Assembly: GCA_910579925.1 (NCBI GenBank)
Contig: CAJTVY010000005.1
Span: 49,740-113,739, forward strand
Source of the DNA: an uncultured Dorea sp.
Lineage (GTDB): Bacteria; Bacillota; Clostridia; Lachnospirales; Lachnospiraceae
Length of the DNA: 64,000 nucleotides
Direction of reading: 5' to 3'
Under the pieces are notes generated by a model that saw only the letters and a program-made list of their open reading frames with translations, was not told where the DNA came from and did not search any database. A program made the position numbers and the translations under genes. Positions 52,829 through 61,765 of the stretch are shown in pieces. Within the stretch, counting starts at the first letter, position 1. Every line of letters begins with the position of its first letter.

Positions 52829-53605
52829 TTATAGAATTGTTTCCAGGATTTCCAGTGATTTGAAGGATTTTCCCAGATATTCGGCAAGATAATCCGTCGC
52901 AATTTCTTCCAGTTCTTCCATAACCTCCTCCTTTACAACAAAGGTATACAGCTTTGCGATGGGAGATGAGACAATATAGCGAAGAGTATACAAGGTAGAC
53001 GAAAGCAGCGTTTCTGCATCCGGATAGTGCCCTCTTTCCATACAGCGGCCGCAGACCAGGCCTCCCCGCTTCACACTGAACATCATCTCCTGATCCCTGG
53101 CCCTGCAGCAGATACACTCGAACACCTGGGGCCCCTCGCCGTTGACCGTAACTACCTTTAGTTCATAGATCCGGCGGATCAGACGATTGGGGATGCTTGG
53201 GTTCACAAGAGCCCGGCAGGTCTGATACAGAAGCTTTAGAAGTTCCGTCTCATCGTTTGCTTCACGGGCATAGTAACCTGCGACCTCCAGAAAATAAAAT
53301 CCATAGTACGCCCCTTCCACATCCAGCCTCAGTTCTTGAAAATAATTGGAAATAGAGGCCGACATCAGTGTATATGATGTCCGCCCCTCGTATACAGTAA
53401 ATTCTCCGAAAGAAAACGGGCTTGTCACCCCAACCAGCGCGCTGTTGGGCTTCCTTGCTCCTCTTGCAAACGCCGATATCCTCCCCCGTTCTTTCGTCAA
53501 TATCACAACCCGTCTGTCATATTCTCCCATGGGTGTCGCCGCAAGCACCATGCCTGTCACAGTAATCTGATTCACCTGCCGCCTCGCTTTCATCCCTAAG
53601 ACCAT
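52829..53605 (-). CDS. recO: DNA repair protein RecO
   Basis: A 258-residue recombination mediator that helps load RecA with RecF/RecR. The N-terminal OB fold begins VTGMVLAATPMGEYDRRVVI and contains GARKPNSALVG. The C-terminal half has a zinc site, ECICCRARD with VCGRC about 18 residues on. Its ATG at 53605 lies inside the end of the YqzL-like gene (10-base overlap), so translation is probably coupled. Confidence 0.94.
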   Translation of the reverse strand: MVLGMKARRQVNQITVTGMVLAATPMGEYDRRVVILTKERGRISAFARGARKPNSALVGVTSPFSFGEFTVYEGRTSYTLMSASISNYFQELRLDVEGAYYGFYFLEVAGYYAREANDETELLKLLYQTCRALVNPSIPNRLIRRIYELKVVTVNGEGPQVFECICCRARDQEMMFSVKRGGLVCGRCMERGHYPDAETLLSSTLYTLRYIVSSPIAKLYTFVVKEEVMEELEEIATDYLAEYLGKSFKSLEILETIL

Positions 53606-53775
53606 CCGGGATTCCCATAATCTGCGCCTCTATGGGGTAAACGGGCCTCGTCCGGTAAGGCGTGCCCCTTTGTATACCGCTCCATCACCTGTGTGCAGAT
53701 TTTCATACCTTTATAATAGAGATAATCCTTGATCTTCCCTGTCTTAAGGAAACGTTTCCAGTATTCTTCCTCCAT
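53596..53775 (-). CDS. YqzL-like small protein between era and recO
   Basis: A 59-residue ORF beginning MEEEYWKRFLKTGKIKDYLY and ending NPGWS. The FLKTGKIKDYLYYK segment resembles Bacillus YqzL, and the position between era and recO is the conserved YqzL position. GAGGTGA lies just upstream of the ATG. It overlaps recO by 10 bases. Function unknown; easily missed because of length. Confidence 0.75.
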   Translation of the reverse strand: MEEEYWKRFLKTGKIKDYLYYKGMKICTQVMERYTKGHALPDEARLPHRGADYGNPGWS

Positions 53776-53863
53776 GTTCTCACCTCGTCCTCAGTATCCT
53801 GCCGTAAGTCGGCTGTTCTTCCATACAGTTTCTAAGGTTAGGTTGTCCCATAGATACGTGGTT

Positions 53864-54760
53864 TTATTCTTCTTCCCGATATCCAAAATTTTTCATCAGG
53901 AATTCACTGTCACGCCAGTCCTTTTTCACTTTCACCCAGAGTTTAAGATTTACCTGCATTTCCAGCATTTTTTCAATCTCAAAACGGGCGGTGCTGCCGA
54001 TTTTTTTCAACATATTTCCTTGTCTGCCAATAATTATCCCCTTGTGGGAATCCCGCTCGCAGATAATCGTCGCCTCGATATGCATAACCTTGCGATTTGC
54101 TTTCATGCGGTCGATTGCTACGGCGATTCCATGGGGAATCTCATCTTGCAGACAGTGGAGCGCCTTCTCCCGGATCAGTTCTGCCACGATCTGGCGTTCC
54201 GGCTGATCCGTCACGGTATCTTCGTCATAGAACTGCGGACCATAGGGAAGGTAACTCATTACCACCCGGATCAGTTCGTCCGTGTTATTGCCGTTTCTTG
54301 CAGAGACCGGAACGATTTCCGCAAAATCATAGATATCCTTGTAGGCCGCAATCGCCGGAAATACTGCCTCCCGCTTTACGCTGTCAATCTTATTAATGAC
54401 CAGAATCACCGGCGTCTTTACCTTCTTAAGCTGCTTTGCAATATGCTGCTCTCCGGCTCCGATGAAGGTAGTCGGCTCCACCAGCCATAGCACCACATCC
54501 ACTTCATTCAGCGTCTTCTCCGCCACATTCACCATATACTCGTCCAGCTTATTCTTCGCCTTGTGGATTCCCGGCGTATCCACAAACACAATCTGCCCTT
54601 CCTCGGTGGTCAGAATCGTCTTTATACGGTTACGCGTGGTCTGAGGCTTGTTGGACATAATGGCTATCTTCTGGCCGATCAGATGATTCATCAAGGTAGA
54701 TTTTCCTACGTTTGGTCGTCCGATCAGAGTTACAAAACCGGATTTATAGTCTTTTCTCAT
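53864..54760 (-). CDS. era: GTPase Era
   Basis: A 298-residue essential GTPase that binds 16S rRNA during 30S assembly. G motifs: GRPNVGKSTLMN, VDTPGIHKAKN, NKIDSV and VSARNG. The C-terminal KH domain contains ICERDSHKGIIIGRQGNMLK. Start at 54760 with AGGAG upstream, giving RKDYKSGFV, the usual Era start. The M16 protease gene ends 44 bases upstream. Confidence 0.97.
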   Translation of the reverse strand: MRKDYKSGFVTLIGRPNVGKSTLMNHLIGQKIAIMSNKPQTTRNRIKTILTTEEGQIVFVDTPGIHKAKNKLDEYMVNVAEKTLNEVDVVLWLVEPTTFIGAGEQHIAKQLKKVKTPVILVINKIDSVKREAVFPAIAAYKDIYDFAEIVPVSARNGNNTDELIRVVMSYLPYGPQFYDEDTVTDQPERQIVAELIREKALHCLQDEIPHGIAVAIDRMKANRKVMHIEATIICERDSHKGIIIGRQGNMLKKIGSTARFEIEKMLEMQVNLKLWVKVKKDWRDSEFLMKNFGYREEE

Positions 54761-54804
54761 ATTTTCTCCTGCTTTTATTCTTTCTAAACTACGCTGCACA
54801 CAGA

Positions 54805-57726
54805 TCAGAAACCTGCCACGGCATTAAACAGACTCCGGTTCTCTTCAATCTTCTCTTCGCTTCCGATCACGCACAACTGGTCTGCCTTAAGCACCGCCTC
54901 TGCCACCTGTGCAAGCGCCCGGATATCCTTCTGACCTGCGTCTAAAATCTGACTGCGTTCTTTCTTTATCATATCAGCGCTCACCTTATTCATATAGAGG
55001 TTCATAGACCGCTCTCCCTTGATGGCCGGAGTCATCGGCTGGTCGATGTTGCTCATGGTTCCGATGATATACTTCGTCATATCCCGCTCGCTGACGGTAA
55101 AATTCTTCAGATAATCTACGACTCCTTCATAGACTTCTATGGTACGCTTAAGGTTCGGATCTCGATAAGACACGAAATATCCCTCGCCGATTCTGTTGAA
55201 ATTACTCATGCAGCCATAGGCTCCGCCTTTCACACGGATGTTCTGCCACAGATAATCGTAGCTTAAGATCACCTTCAGAATCTGCAGCGCCCCGGTATAT
55301 TCTGCGCCGTGGTCGATGAAATTCCCCGTCCTCGCCACATACTGTACCTTTGACGCCGTCTTGAACCCTTCATTCTTCTTCTTACAGTGAATGACGCATG
55401 CTTCCTCCCTGGGCGCAGTATGATAGAGACTCGTCTTCATCTCTTCTATATAAGCCTCAATCCCTTCTAGTCCGTCTCTGGAAGCCGTATAGCTGATCAT
55501 CATATTGTCGGGACGGAAAAGCTGTTCTGCCAGATTCTGTAAAATCTCTGCCAGCCCCTCCTTCTCCTGCTCAAAATGTTCTTCGATACGCGCAACCGTC
55601 TGATAGAACTCGATTCCGTTAGTCATATCCTTAAGCTTCGCTGAAGGAGACGCATAGGACATGGCACGAAGCGCCGCCGTGGTATGCCCGGAAGACTGAA
55701 AGCGCATGAGCAGCCTTGACTTCACCATGGCAAGAATCTCTTTCAGCCGCTTCGTGTCCGACAGCCTGGAAGCCGTCAGAATCTCGCTCATCATGGAAAA
55801 TACCACAGAAAGTTTTCCATACAGAGCCTTTCCTTTGATCTCAAACGTAGCCTTGAACGCTTTCTCCTTGATGTTGGTCACATCCGAATAAAGTTCCAGG
55901 GACGTTCCAATGCCGCCGGTGTGCATATTGATCTCGTTAAACAGTTCCCCATAACCATAATGCTCTGTGTCGATAATGCCAAGTACTGACTGGAGAATTC
56001 CCACATAGGGCAGTAACTCCTCCCGGATACCGGAGATGTCAAACAACACGTCCAGATATCCGATTCCATTCGTCTCGATTTCATGGAAAACCACAGGGAT
56101 ACCCGCAAGATTCTGTTCTTCATTCACGATAGGTTCAATCTCCCGGGAAATGTCCTCACGTCTCAGTACAGGGATCCGTTCCAGGTCTTCTTCCTTCTCC
56201 GGCGCAGACTGGTAAGCCTCAAGCCCTGCCGTCTTCTTCACCAGTTCTTCCACTTCTTCTGCCGTAAGCCCTGCCTTGTATTCCTGAAGCCGCCGGTCAA
56301 GTTCTGCGTCCATCCGTGCGGTACGCCCCTTCTCCGGCTTCACAATCACCACGGCTCCGTGGGTATTATCAAGAAGATATCTGCGGATCAGTTCTTCGTA
56401 GTATTTCGTCCCCACCTGTGTTTTTAAGAAATCGAACGTCTCTAAAGCCTCCACATGCATAAAGGGCTCATCCTCGTCATAAAGCCAGCTGTCTAACATC
56501 TGAAGCCCATACATCAGCCCCTTTGGATAATTGCCGAAATCAGCCTCCCGATAGCGGAACTCGTGGTAATTAAGACCTGCCTCCAGCGCTTTTTTATCGA
56601 TCCCCTGCTCTACAAGATTAAGAAGAACACGTTCTACCAGTTCTACAAAGTCCTGCTTCTGGCATTCATTGGCATTCTTTGCGATCACCGAGAAGATCGG
56701 CTGATAGATTCCGTTGTCATAAGAACCCATAATGTCTTTTCCTATACCTGCATCCGTCAGCGCTTTTTTCAGAGGTGCGCCAGGTGCGGAAAGCAGGGCA
56801 TAATCCAGAACCTGGAACGCAAGATACAGTTCCCGGTCAAGGCTTGTACCAATCACTTTGTTGTAGGAAAGATAGGTATTGTCCTCCTCGGATTCCTCAC
56901 TGGATATAGAGTAAGGAATGATCTTCTCACGGATTTCCCCAAAAGGCTCCTGGCAGCGGATTCTGGAATCTACTTCTTTTGCGTCAAAATCACTCAGGTA
57001 TTCCTTGTCAAGCCACTTAAGCTTCTCTTCCATGTCCATATCCCCGTACAGGTAGATATAACTGTTGGACGGATGATAATATTTCCTGTGAAAATCCAGA
57101 AATTGTTCATAGGTAAGCTCTGGAATCACCTCTGGGTCGCCGCCGGACTCGTTTGCATAGGAAGTGTCCGGGAACAGAGTGTTTAAGATGACCCGGTCCA
57201 GCACTCCCTCAGGGGATGAAAACGCCCCTTTCATCTCATTATATACGACGCCGTTATATTCCAGCCTGTCTTTGGCCGAATCAAGCTTATAACTCCAGCC
57301 CTCCTGCCGGAAAATCTCTTCATGCCGGTAGATGTTCGGATAGAGCACTGCATCCATATAGACATGCATAAGGTTCTGGAAATCCTTATCATTGCAGCTC
57401 GCCACCGGGTACACCGTCTTGTCCGGATAGGTCATGGCATTCAGAAAGGTGTTCAGGGATCCCTTTACCAGTTCCACGAAGGGATCCTTTGCCGGAAAAT
57501 TCTTTGAGCCGCACAGAACAGAATGTTCCATGATGTGGGGCACGCCCGTGCTGTCGCCCGGCGGCGTGCGGAAACCGATGCTGAATACCTTGTTATTGTC
57601 GTCTTTCTCTATCAAAAGAACCCTTGCTCCGCTCTTCTTATGCCGGAGCAGATACCCCTTTGCCTGGATTCCGTTCAATTCCTCTTCTTTTATCATCTTG
57701 TATGTCTTCAAGTCTCTGATACTCAT
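54805..57726 (-). CDS. M16C family (presequence-protease-like) zinc metallopeptidase
   Basis: A 973-residue peptidase built of two tandem M16 halves joined by a helical hairpin. The inverted zinc motif is HIMEH (His64, Glu67, His68) and the third ligand lies about 75 residues on in YNEMKGAFSS. The C-terminal half is the inactive partner. Cytosolic; degrades oligopeptides. The ATG at 57726 has AGGAG rather far upstream (14 bases), so translation may be modest. Between the DUF554 gene and era on the same strand. Confidence 0.92.
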   Translation of the reverse strand: MSIRDLKTYKMIKEEELNGIQAKGYLLRHKKSGARVLLIEKDDNNKVFSIGFRTPPGDSTGVPHIMEHSVLCGSKNFPAKDPFVELVKGSLNTFLNAMTYPDKTVYPVASCNDKDFQNLMHVYMDAVLYPNIYRHEEIFRQEGWSYKLDSAKDRLEYNGVVYNEMKGAFSSPEGVLDRVILNTLFPDTSYANESGGDPEVIPELTYEQFLDFHRKYYHPSNSYIYLYGDMDMEEKLKWLDKEYLSDFDAKEVDSRIRCQEPFGEIREKIIPYSISSEESEEDNTYLSYNKVIGTSLDRELYLAFQVLDYALLSAPGAPLKKALTDAGIGKDIMGSYDNGIYQPIFSVIAKNANECQKQDFVELVERVLLNLVEQGIDKKALEAGLNYHEFRYREADFGNYPKGLMYGLQMLDSWLYDEDEPFMHVEALETFDFLKTQVGTKYYEELIRRYLLDNTHGAVVIVKPEKGRTARMDAELDRRLQEYKAGLTAEEVEELVKKTAGLEAYQSAPEKEEDLERIPVLRREDISREIEPIVNEEQNLAGIPVVFHEIETNGIGYLDVLFDISGIREELLPYVGILQSVLGIIDTEHYGYGELFNEINMHTGGIGTSLELYSDVTNIKEKAFKATFEIKGKALYGKLSVVFSMMSEILTASRLSDTKRLKEILAMVKSRLLMRFQSSGHTTAALRAMSYASPSAKLKDMTNGIEFYQTVARIEEHFEQEKEGLAEILQNLAEQLFRPDNMMISYTASRDGLEGIEAYIEEMKTSLYHTAPREEACVIHCKKKNEGFKTASKVQYVARTGNFIDHGAEYTGALQILKVILSYDYLWQNIRVKGGAYGCMSNFNRIGEGYFVSYRDPNLKRTIEVYEGVVDYLKNFTVSERDMTKYIIGTMSNIDQPMTPAIKGERSMNLYMNKVSADMIKKERSQILDAGQKDIRALAQVAEAVLKADQLCVIGSEEKIEENRSLFNAVAGF

Positions 57727-57813
57727 CTGCTTTTCTTATTCTCCTTTCACTCCTGCTATTACACATTCTATCCAATTTTTCCCTACTCTACAAGAGAATT
57801 TACAAAAACTTAT

Positions 57814-58545
57814 TTAACTGACCAGAGGAAGGATGTATGTTGTCCATAAATAACTGATTGGCATGACGATCACCATCCCCGGAATCATATCTGCCGTCGG
57901 AAACATCTTCACTCTGATCATGCGAAAGCCGGTGGCAAGCATCAAGATCCCTCCGCAGGCTTTGAAATCATCAATCATCTCCGGCGTTGTCAAGGGAAGA
58001 ATCAGTCCGGCGCACAGAAAAAGCAGCAGAAAAAGGAACAACTGCAGAACCGCAATTACCGAAACCACCATTCCAAGACTGCAGGCAAATATCATAGCCG
58101 TAAAGAGATCCAGGATGGATTTGGCGATCAGAATGCTGTGATCCCCGCTCATTCCAGACACGATGGATCCGTAGATCCCTGTACCGCTTGCACAGAACAG
58201 TACGATGACTGTAATCAGTGTTTCCATAAACTCTTCCCGATTTCCTCCGACGCGGTCCGTCCGCACAGCCTTTGAGATGACCTTCTGCATTGCAGCCCCG
58301 CCCTTATTGATCTTATCCTCCAGATGGACGACCAGTCCCAGCGCCGTGCCGATAATCACCGCAAACACCACTGCGGGCATATTTTTCATCAGCACGATAG
58401 AACTGATTCCCATGGACATGGAACATACCCCGAAGATCATCTGAATCTTCGCCTTAAAATCATCGCTCACTCTGTTTCCCGCCACTGCGCCAAGAACGCC
58501 TCCCACTGCGATTGACAATGCATTTATGATAACTCCTGTTGGCAT
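57814..58545 (-). CDS. DUF554 family membrane protein
   Basis: About 243 residues with seven hydrophobic segments. It opens MPTGVIINALSIAVGGVLGA and has GVCSMSMGISSIVL and ASGTGIYGSIVSGMSGDHSI, typical of DUF554 (YdfK-like) proteins. Function not established; possibly transport. ATG at 58545 or 58554 are both near AAGGA. Lies 87 bases upstream of the M16 gene. Confidence 0.85.
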   Translation of the reverse strand: MPTGVIINALSIAVGGVLGAVAGNRVSDDFKAKIQMIFGVCSMSMGISSIVLMKNMPAVVFAVIIGTALGLVVHLEDKINKGGAAMQKVISKAVRTDRVGGNREEFMETLITVIVLFCASGTGIYGSIVSGMSGDHSILIAKSILDLFTAMIFACSLGMVVSVIAVLQLFLFLLLFLCAGLILPLTTPEMIDDFKACGGILMLATGFRMIRVKMFPTADMIPGMVIVMPISYLWTTYILPLVS

Positions 58546-58659
58546 ATCCTTCATTCCTTCCTATTCTTTTTTATTCTCTCCAGATATAACTTTACCAGAT
58601 AATCCCTGATATTGTAAAGAGATAAAGATGCAACATATTTGTTCCTATGTTACTATATC

Positions 58660-58705
58660 ATAAAAGGCTGCCGGCAAATGAATTTTAAATCATTTGCCGG
58701 CAGCC
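58660..58705 (-). terminator. Terminator of the NhaC-family gene
   Basis: A perfect 16-bp stem (58666-58681 with 58690-58705), eight-base loop, followed on the minus strand by TTTTATG. Begins seven bases past the stop codon. Confidence 0.88.
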
Positions 58706-58711
58706 AATATG

Positions 58712-60328
58712 CTATACTTCTTTTTCAGCCGCCATATTTTTGATCACCATAAGTGTTCCCACCATCAGAACAATTCCAATCGGAAGACAGATAAAGGGAT
58801 TCTTAACAAATCCTGCAATTGCATAATTCACAAAGGAGACTGCCGCCACCGTAATCGCATAGGGTAACTGTGTCGTCACATGATTGACGTGATTACTCTG
58901 CGCTCCCGCCGATGCCATGATCGTTGTATCAGAAATCGGCGAACAGTGATCGCCGCAGACTGCGCCTGCCATACATGCGGAGATGGAGATGATCATCATT
59001 GTCTCATTGGTTCCGGCAAACACGGCCACCACGATTGGGATCAGAATTCCAAACGTTCCCCAGGACGTACCCGTGGCAAATGCAAGGAAACATCCTACCA
59101 GGAAAATAATGGCCGGAAGCAGATTCACAAGTCCGCCTGCCGCAGAGTCCATGATACCGGCTACATACTCCGCCGCTCCAAGGCTGTCCGTCATCGCCTT
59201 CAGCGTCCATGCAAAAGTAAGAATCAGAATGGCCGGAACCATTGCTTTAAAGCCGTCCGGCACACACGCCATAGACTCGCTGAACTTCAGCACCTTCCGT
59301 ACTGCATAGAATGCGATGGTAATGATCAGTGCAAAGAAACTTCCTAACATCAGTCCCACAGAGGCATCACTGTTGGAAAATGCCTCTACAAACCCGGCCC
59401 CGTCAAAAAATCCGCCTGTATAAATCATGCCGATCACACAGCAGATAATCAGAACTACGATTGGAAACACCAGGTCAAGTACCGTTCCTTTACTCTCGTC
59501 CACATCCTCCTCAGCATTGGCATACGGCCTGTCAGGAGTCGTATAGAGATCCCCGTTCAACGCATTCTTCTCATGAAGCTTCATCGGACCATAGTCAATC
59601 TTCATAATTACAATCGTAACCATCATCACCACCGTGAGGATTGCATAATAATTATAAGGAATGGCTCTGATAAAAATAGAAAAACCATCTTCCCCTTCCA
59701 CAAATCCGGTAACCGCCGCCGCCCAGGAAGAAATCGGCGCGATAATACACACCGGAGCCGCCGTAGCGTCAATCAGATAGGACAGCTTGGCCCGGGAAAT
59801 ATGATGTTTATCTGTCACCGGGCGCATCACGCTTCCTACTGTCAGACAGTTAAAATAATCGTCAATAAAAATCAGCACGCCAAGCAGGATGGTTGCAAGC
59901 TGCGCTCCTACCCGGCTCTTTATATGTACGCTGGCCCATCGTCCAAATGCGGCGGAACCTCCCGCCTTGTTCATCAGACACACCATAATTCCAAGGACAA
60001 CCAGGAATACCAGAATACCGACGTTATATCCGTCAGACAACACGCCTACGATACCGTCCTGGAATACATGGGTAATCGTAGTCTCAAACGTAAAGCCCGA
60101 ATAAAAGATTCCTCCAATCACGATTCCTACGAATAAGGAACTGTATACTTCCTTCGTAATCAGCGCCAGCGCAATTGCGACAATCGGCGGTATCAGCGAC
60201 CAGAAGGACGCATACATCTCCGGCACGTACTCTGCTGCTTCGTCTGCTGCGAATACCGTCATGGAACTGCAGGCCAGAATACACAGGAATGCGAATACGC
60301 TTAAGAATACTCTTTTCTTTTCTCTCAT
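58712..60328 (-). CDS. NhaC family sodium:proton antiporter / candidate lysine transporter
   Basis: A 538-residue membrane protein. A signal-like first segment ends near FAADEAA; about eleven more hydrophobic segments follow. Family motifs: LITKEVYSSLFVGIVIGGI, FIDDYFNCLTVGSVMRPVTD with paired Asp, ATGTSWGTFGILIPI and GDHCSPISDTTIMAS. Start at 60328, the first Met after the riboswitch terminator; a longer frame would run through that terminator. Control by a lysine riboswitch argues that this NhaC homologue moves lysine or supports its uptake; such riboswitch-linked NhaC-type genes were predicted to be lysine transporters by comparative genomics. Confidence 0.9.
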   Translation of the reverse strand: MREKKRVFLSVFAFLCILACSSMTVFAADEAAEYVPEMYASFWSLIPPIVAIALALITKEVYSSLFVGIVIGGIFYSGFTFETTITHVFQDGIVGVLSDGYNVGILVFLVVLGIMVCLMNKAGGSAAFGRWASVHIKSRVGAQLATILLGVLIFIDDYFNCLTVGSVMRPVTDKHHISRAKLSYLIDATAAPVCIIAPISSWAAAVTGFVEGEDGFSIFIRAIPYNYYAILTVVMMVTIVIMKIDYGPMKLHEKNALNGDLYTTPDRPYANAEEDVDESKGTVLDLVFPIVVLIICCVIGMIYTGGFFDGAGFVEAFSNSDASVGLMLGSFFALIITIAFYAVRKVLKFSESMACVPDGFKAMVPAILILTFAWTLKAMTDSLGAAEYVAGIMDSAAGGLVNLLPAIIFLVGCFLAFATGTSWGTFGILIPIVVAVFAGTNETMMIISISACMAGAVCGDHCSPISDTTIMASAGAQSNHVNHVTTQLPYAITVAAVSFVNYAIAGFVKNPFICLPIGIVLMVGTLMVIKNMAAEKEV

Positions 60329-60395
60329 TGTAAAGATTTCCTCTCTTTCCCTTCTTAAAATACTCTGCCGAGGGCAGTATGCCCTGCGGATATAT

Positions 60396-60438
60396 AAAAA
60401 ATACCATGAACAACGCTTCTTAGGCGCGCTCATGGCAT
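60396..60438 (-). terminator. Riboswitch-controlled terminator
   Basis: ATGCCATGA (60438-60430) pairs with TCATGGTAT (60409-60401 region), with weaker G-T pairs inside, then TTTTTT on the minus strand (60401-60396). It lies between the lysine aptamer and the NhaC-family start, as expected for attenuation. Confidence 0.8.
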
Positions 60439-60507
60439 AAATCTATGGGATATCTCTGTCGATATATTCCGCACTTATATCTTTGACCTTCTCAATCTTA
60501 TACCTAT

Positions 60508-60683
60508 GATAGCGCTCCACTGATGTGACAGTCCGCAGCATCTTCTGACTGCGTCCCAGGAATGCGGCTTGGGATACCTAAGGGAACAATGATTCCTTAC
60601 ACTCCTTCGGCGGCTTTCCCTTTCCACCGAAACAGCTTCCCACACTGTCGTCCCGGTGTACTGATGAAACCCGCACCTCTATC
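60508..60683 (-). promoter_or_regulatory. Lysine riboswitch (L-box)
   Basis: Read on the minus strand, the 5' end GATAGAGGTGCGGGTTTCAT then CAGTA matches the conserved L-box opening. GGTGGAAAGGGAAAGCCGCC then GAAGG matches the conserved middle hairpin, and the 3' end GGAGCGCTATC pairs with GATAG to close P1. Size about 176 bases is normal. A terminator lies 70 bases downstream, so lysine should switch the NhaC-family gene off. Confidence 0.93.
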
Positions 60684-60706
60684 AAGCTGGTTATTCACAT
60701 AGTGCA

Positions 60707-60735
60707 TTTATATCACTTTTAGGCTGACTTGTCAA
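60707..60735 (-). promoter_or_regulatory. Promoter of the riboswitch-NhaC transcript
   Basis: Consensus TTGACA (60735-60730), 17 bases, TATAAA (60712-60707) on the minus strand. The -35 overlaps the stop codon of the SDR gene upstream. Predicted start about 60700, just before the aptamer. Confidence 0.85.
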
Positions 60736-61571
60736 TACATGTTTCTAATTAATCCTTCCAATGTTGACGAAAACTCAATCCCGCAATCATTCAACTTCTT
60801 CATACACATGCTGATATCCCTTGGATTCTCTGCGAAAGCCTCCTCGTTTCTTTGAAGCCGTCCCACATCCCATCCAAGTTCCTTAAACATGGCAAGAACC
60901 GTCTCATAGGTATTTCTGTCATTGGGTGAACCGAAATTATAGACTCCCCCGCATAACTCCCATGACTTTTCAATATTACGAACAACTTCCTTCACATCCG
61001 TAATCCCCCGCACGTCGTTCACCGGATAAGACAGAATCTCCCTGGCACGAAGGCGGGAAACCAGCGTACGGAAGAAATCGCCGTGTTCATACTCACTTTT
61101 CGTCTCGCTGTCATACATCCATGACAGCCGCAGAAGCACGCAATCGGGGTTTTGCTCCAGACATTCCTCTTCCGCCCTCTTCTTTTCTCTTCCGTAAACA
61201 TTCATCGGGCTTGCGCTCTCATCTTCCCTGTGCGGTCCCGGCAGACTGCTTCCGAAATAAATCTGGTCGGAACTGCAGATCACACACTTTGCATTCAGTT
61301 TCGCCGATGCCAAAGCGATATTCCGACTTCCGTCCACATTAATCAGCCGCGACTTCTCTGGTTCTCTCTCACACATTCCCACATCGGAAATTGCTGCAGT
61401 ATGTACGACAAACCGAGGTTTGTATTCATGAAATACAGCCTTGACGCTTTCTCTGTCAGTGATATCCATCTGTCCATGAGTCGGCGCATAAACCTCATAT
61501 CTCCCCTTGTAAAATTCTGCGATTCTTCGTCCAAGGAAGCCGGAAGCGCCTGTCACTAATAATCTTTTCAT
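60732..61571 (-). CDS. SDR family NAD-dependent epimerase/reductase (RmlD-like)
   Basis: A 279-residue extended short-chain dehydrogenase. GASGFLGRRIAEF is the nucleotide motif, VHTAAISDVGMCE and the catalytic Tyr-Lys in YGREKKRAEE follow. The closest pattern is dTDP-4-dehydrorhamnose reductase or sugar epimerase, but no other rhamnose genes are near and the substrate is open. Start at ATG 61571, after AGAAGG; a GTG one codon earlier is possible. Its end overlaps the promoter of the lysine riboswitch. Confidence 0.85.
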   Translation of the reverse strand: MKRLLVTGASGFLGRRIAEFYKGRYEVYAPTHGQMDITDRESVKAVFHEYKPRFVVHTAAISDVGMCEREPEKSRLINVDGSRNIALASAKLNAKCVICSSDQIYFGSSLPGPHREDESASPMNVYGREKKRAEEECLEQNPDCVLLRLSWMYDSETKSEYEHGDFFRTLVSRLRAREILSYPVNDVRGITDVKEVVRNIEKSWELCGGVYNFGSPNDRNTYETVLAMFKELGWDVGRLQRNEEAFAENPRDISMCMKKLNDCGIEFSSTLEGLIRNMY

Positions 61572-61634
61572 CACTTACCTTCTTTCTGCCGCCTTGATTC
61601 TCTTCAATCAGAAAATCCAGACCAGCATATTAGG

Positions 61635-61671
61635 AAGTCCCACGCCAAATCTTCATTTCAGCGTGGGACTT
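61635..61671. terminator. Probable terminator of the pyruvate:ferredoxin oxidoreductase gene
   Basis: AAGTCCCACGC (61635-61645) and GCGTGGGACTT (61661-61671), perfect 11-bp stem, 15-base loop, about 95 bases past the stop at 61766. T-runs are short on both sides. Confidence 0.6.
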
Positions 61672-61765
61672 TCCCTTTTACCTGCATATCTGAAAAGTCT
61701 GCCCTGACAGCCTTTCCAGACTCACTATTCTTTTATCTTACAATAACATATCACAATCGATAGGA

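Noticed and set aside
60329..60433. Longer NhaC-family start
   Set aside because: The added residues are encoded by the riboswitch terminator and its T-run.
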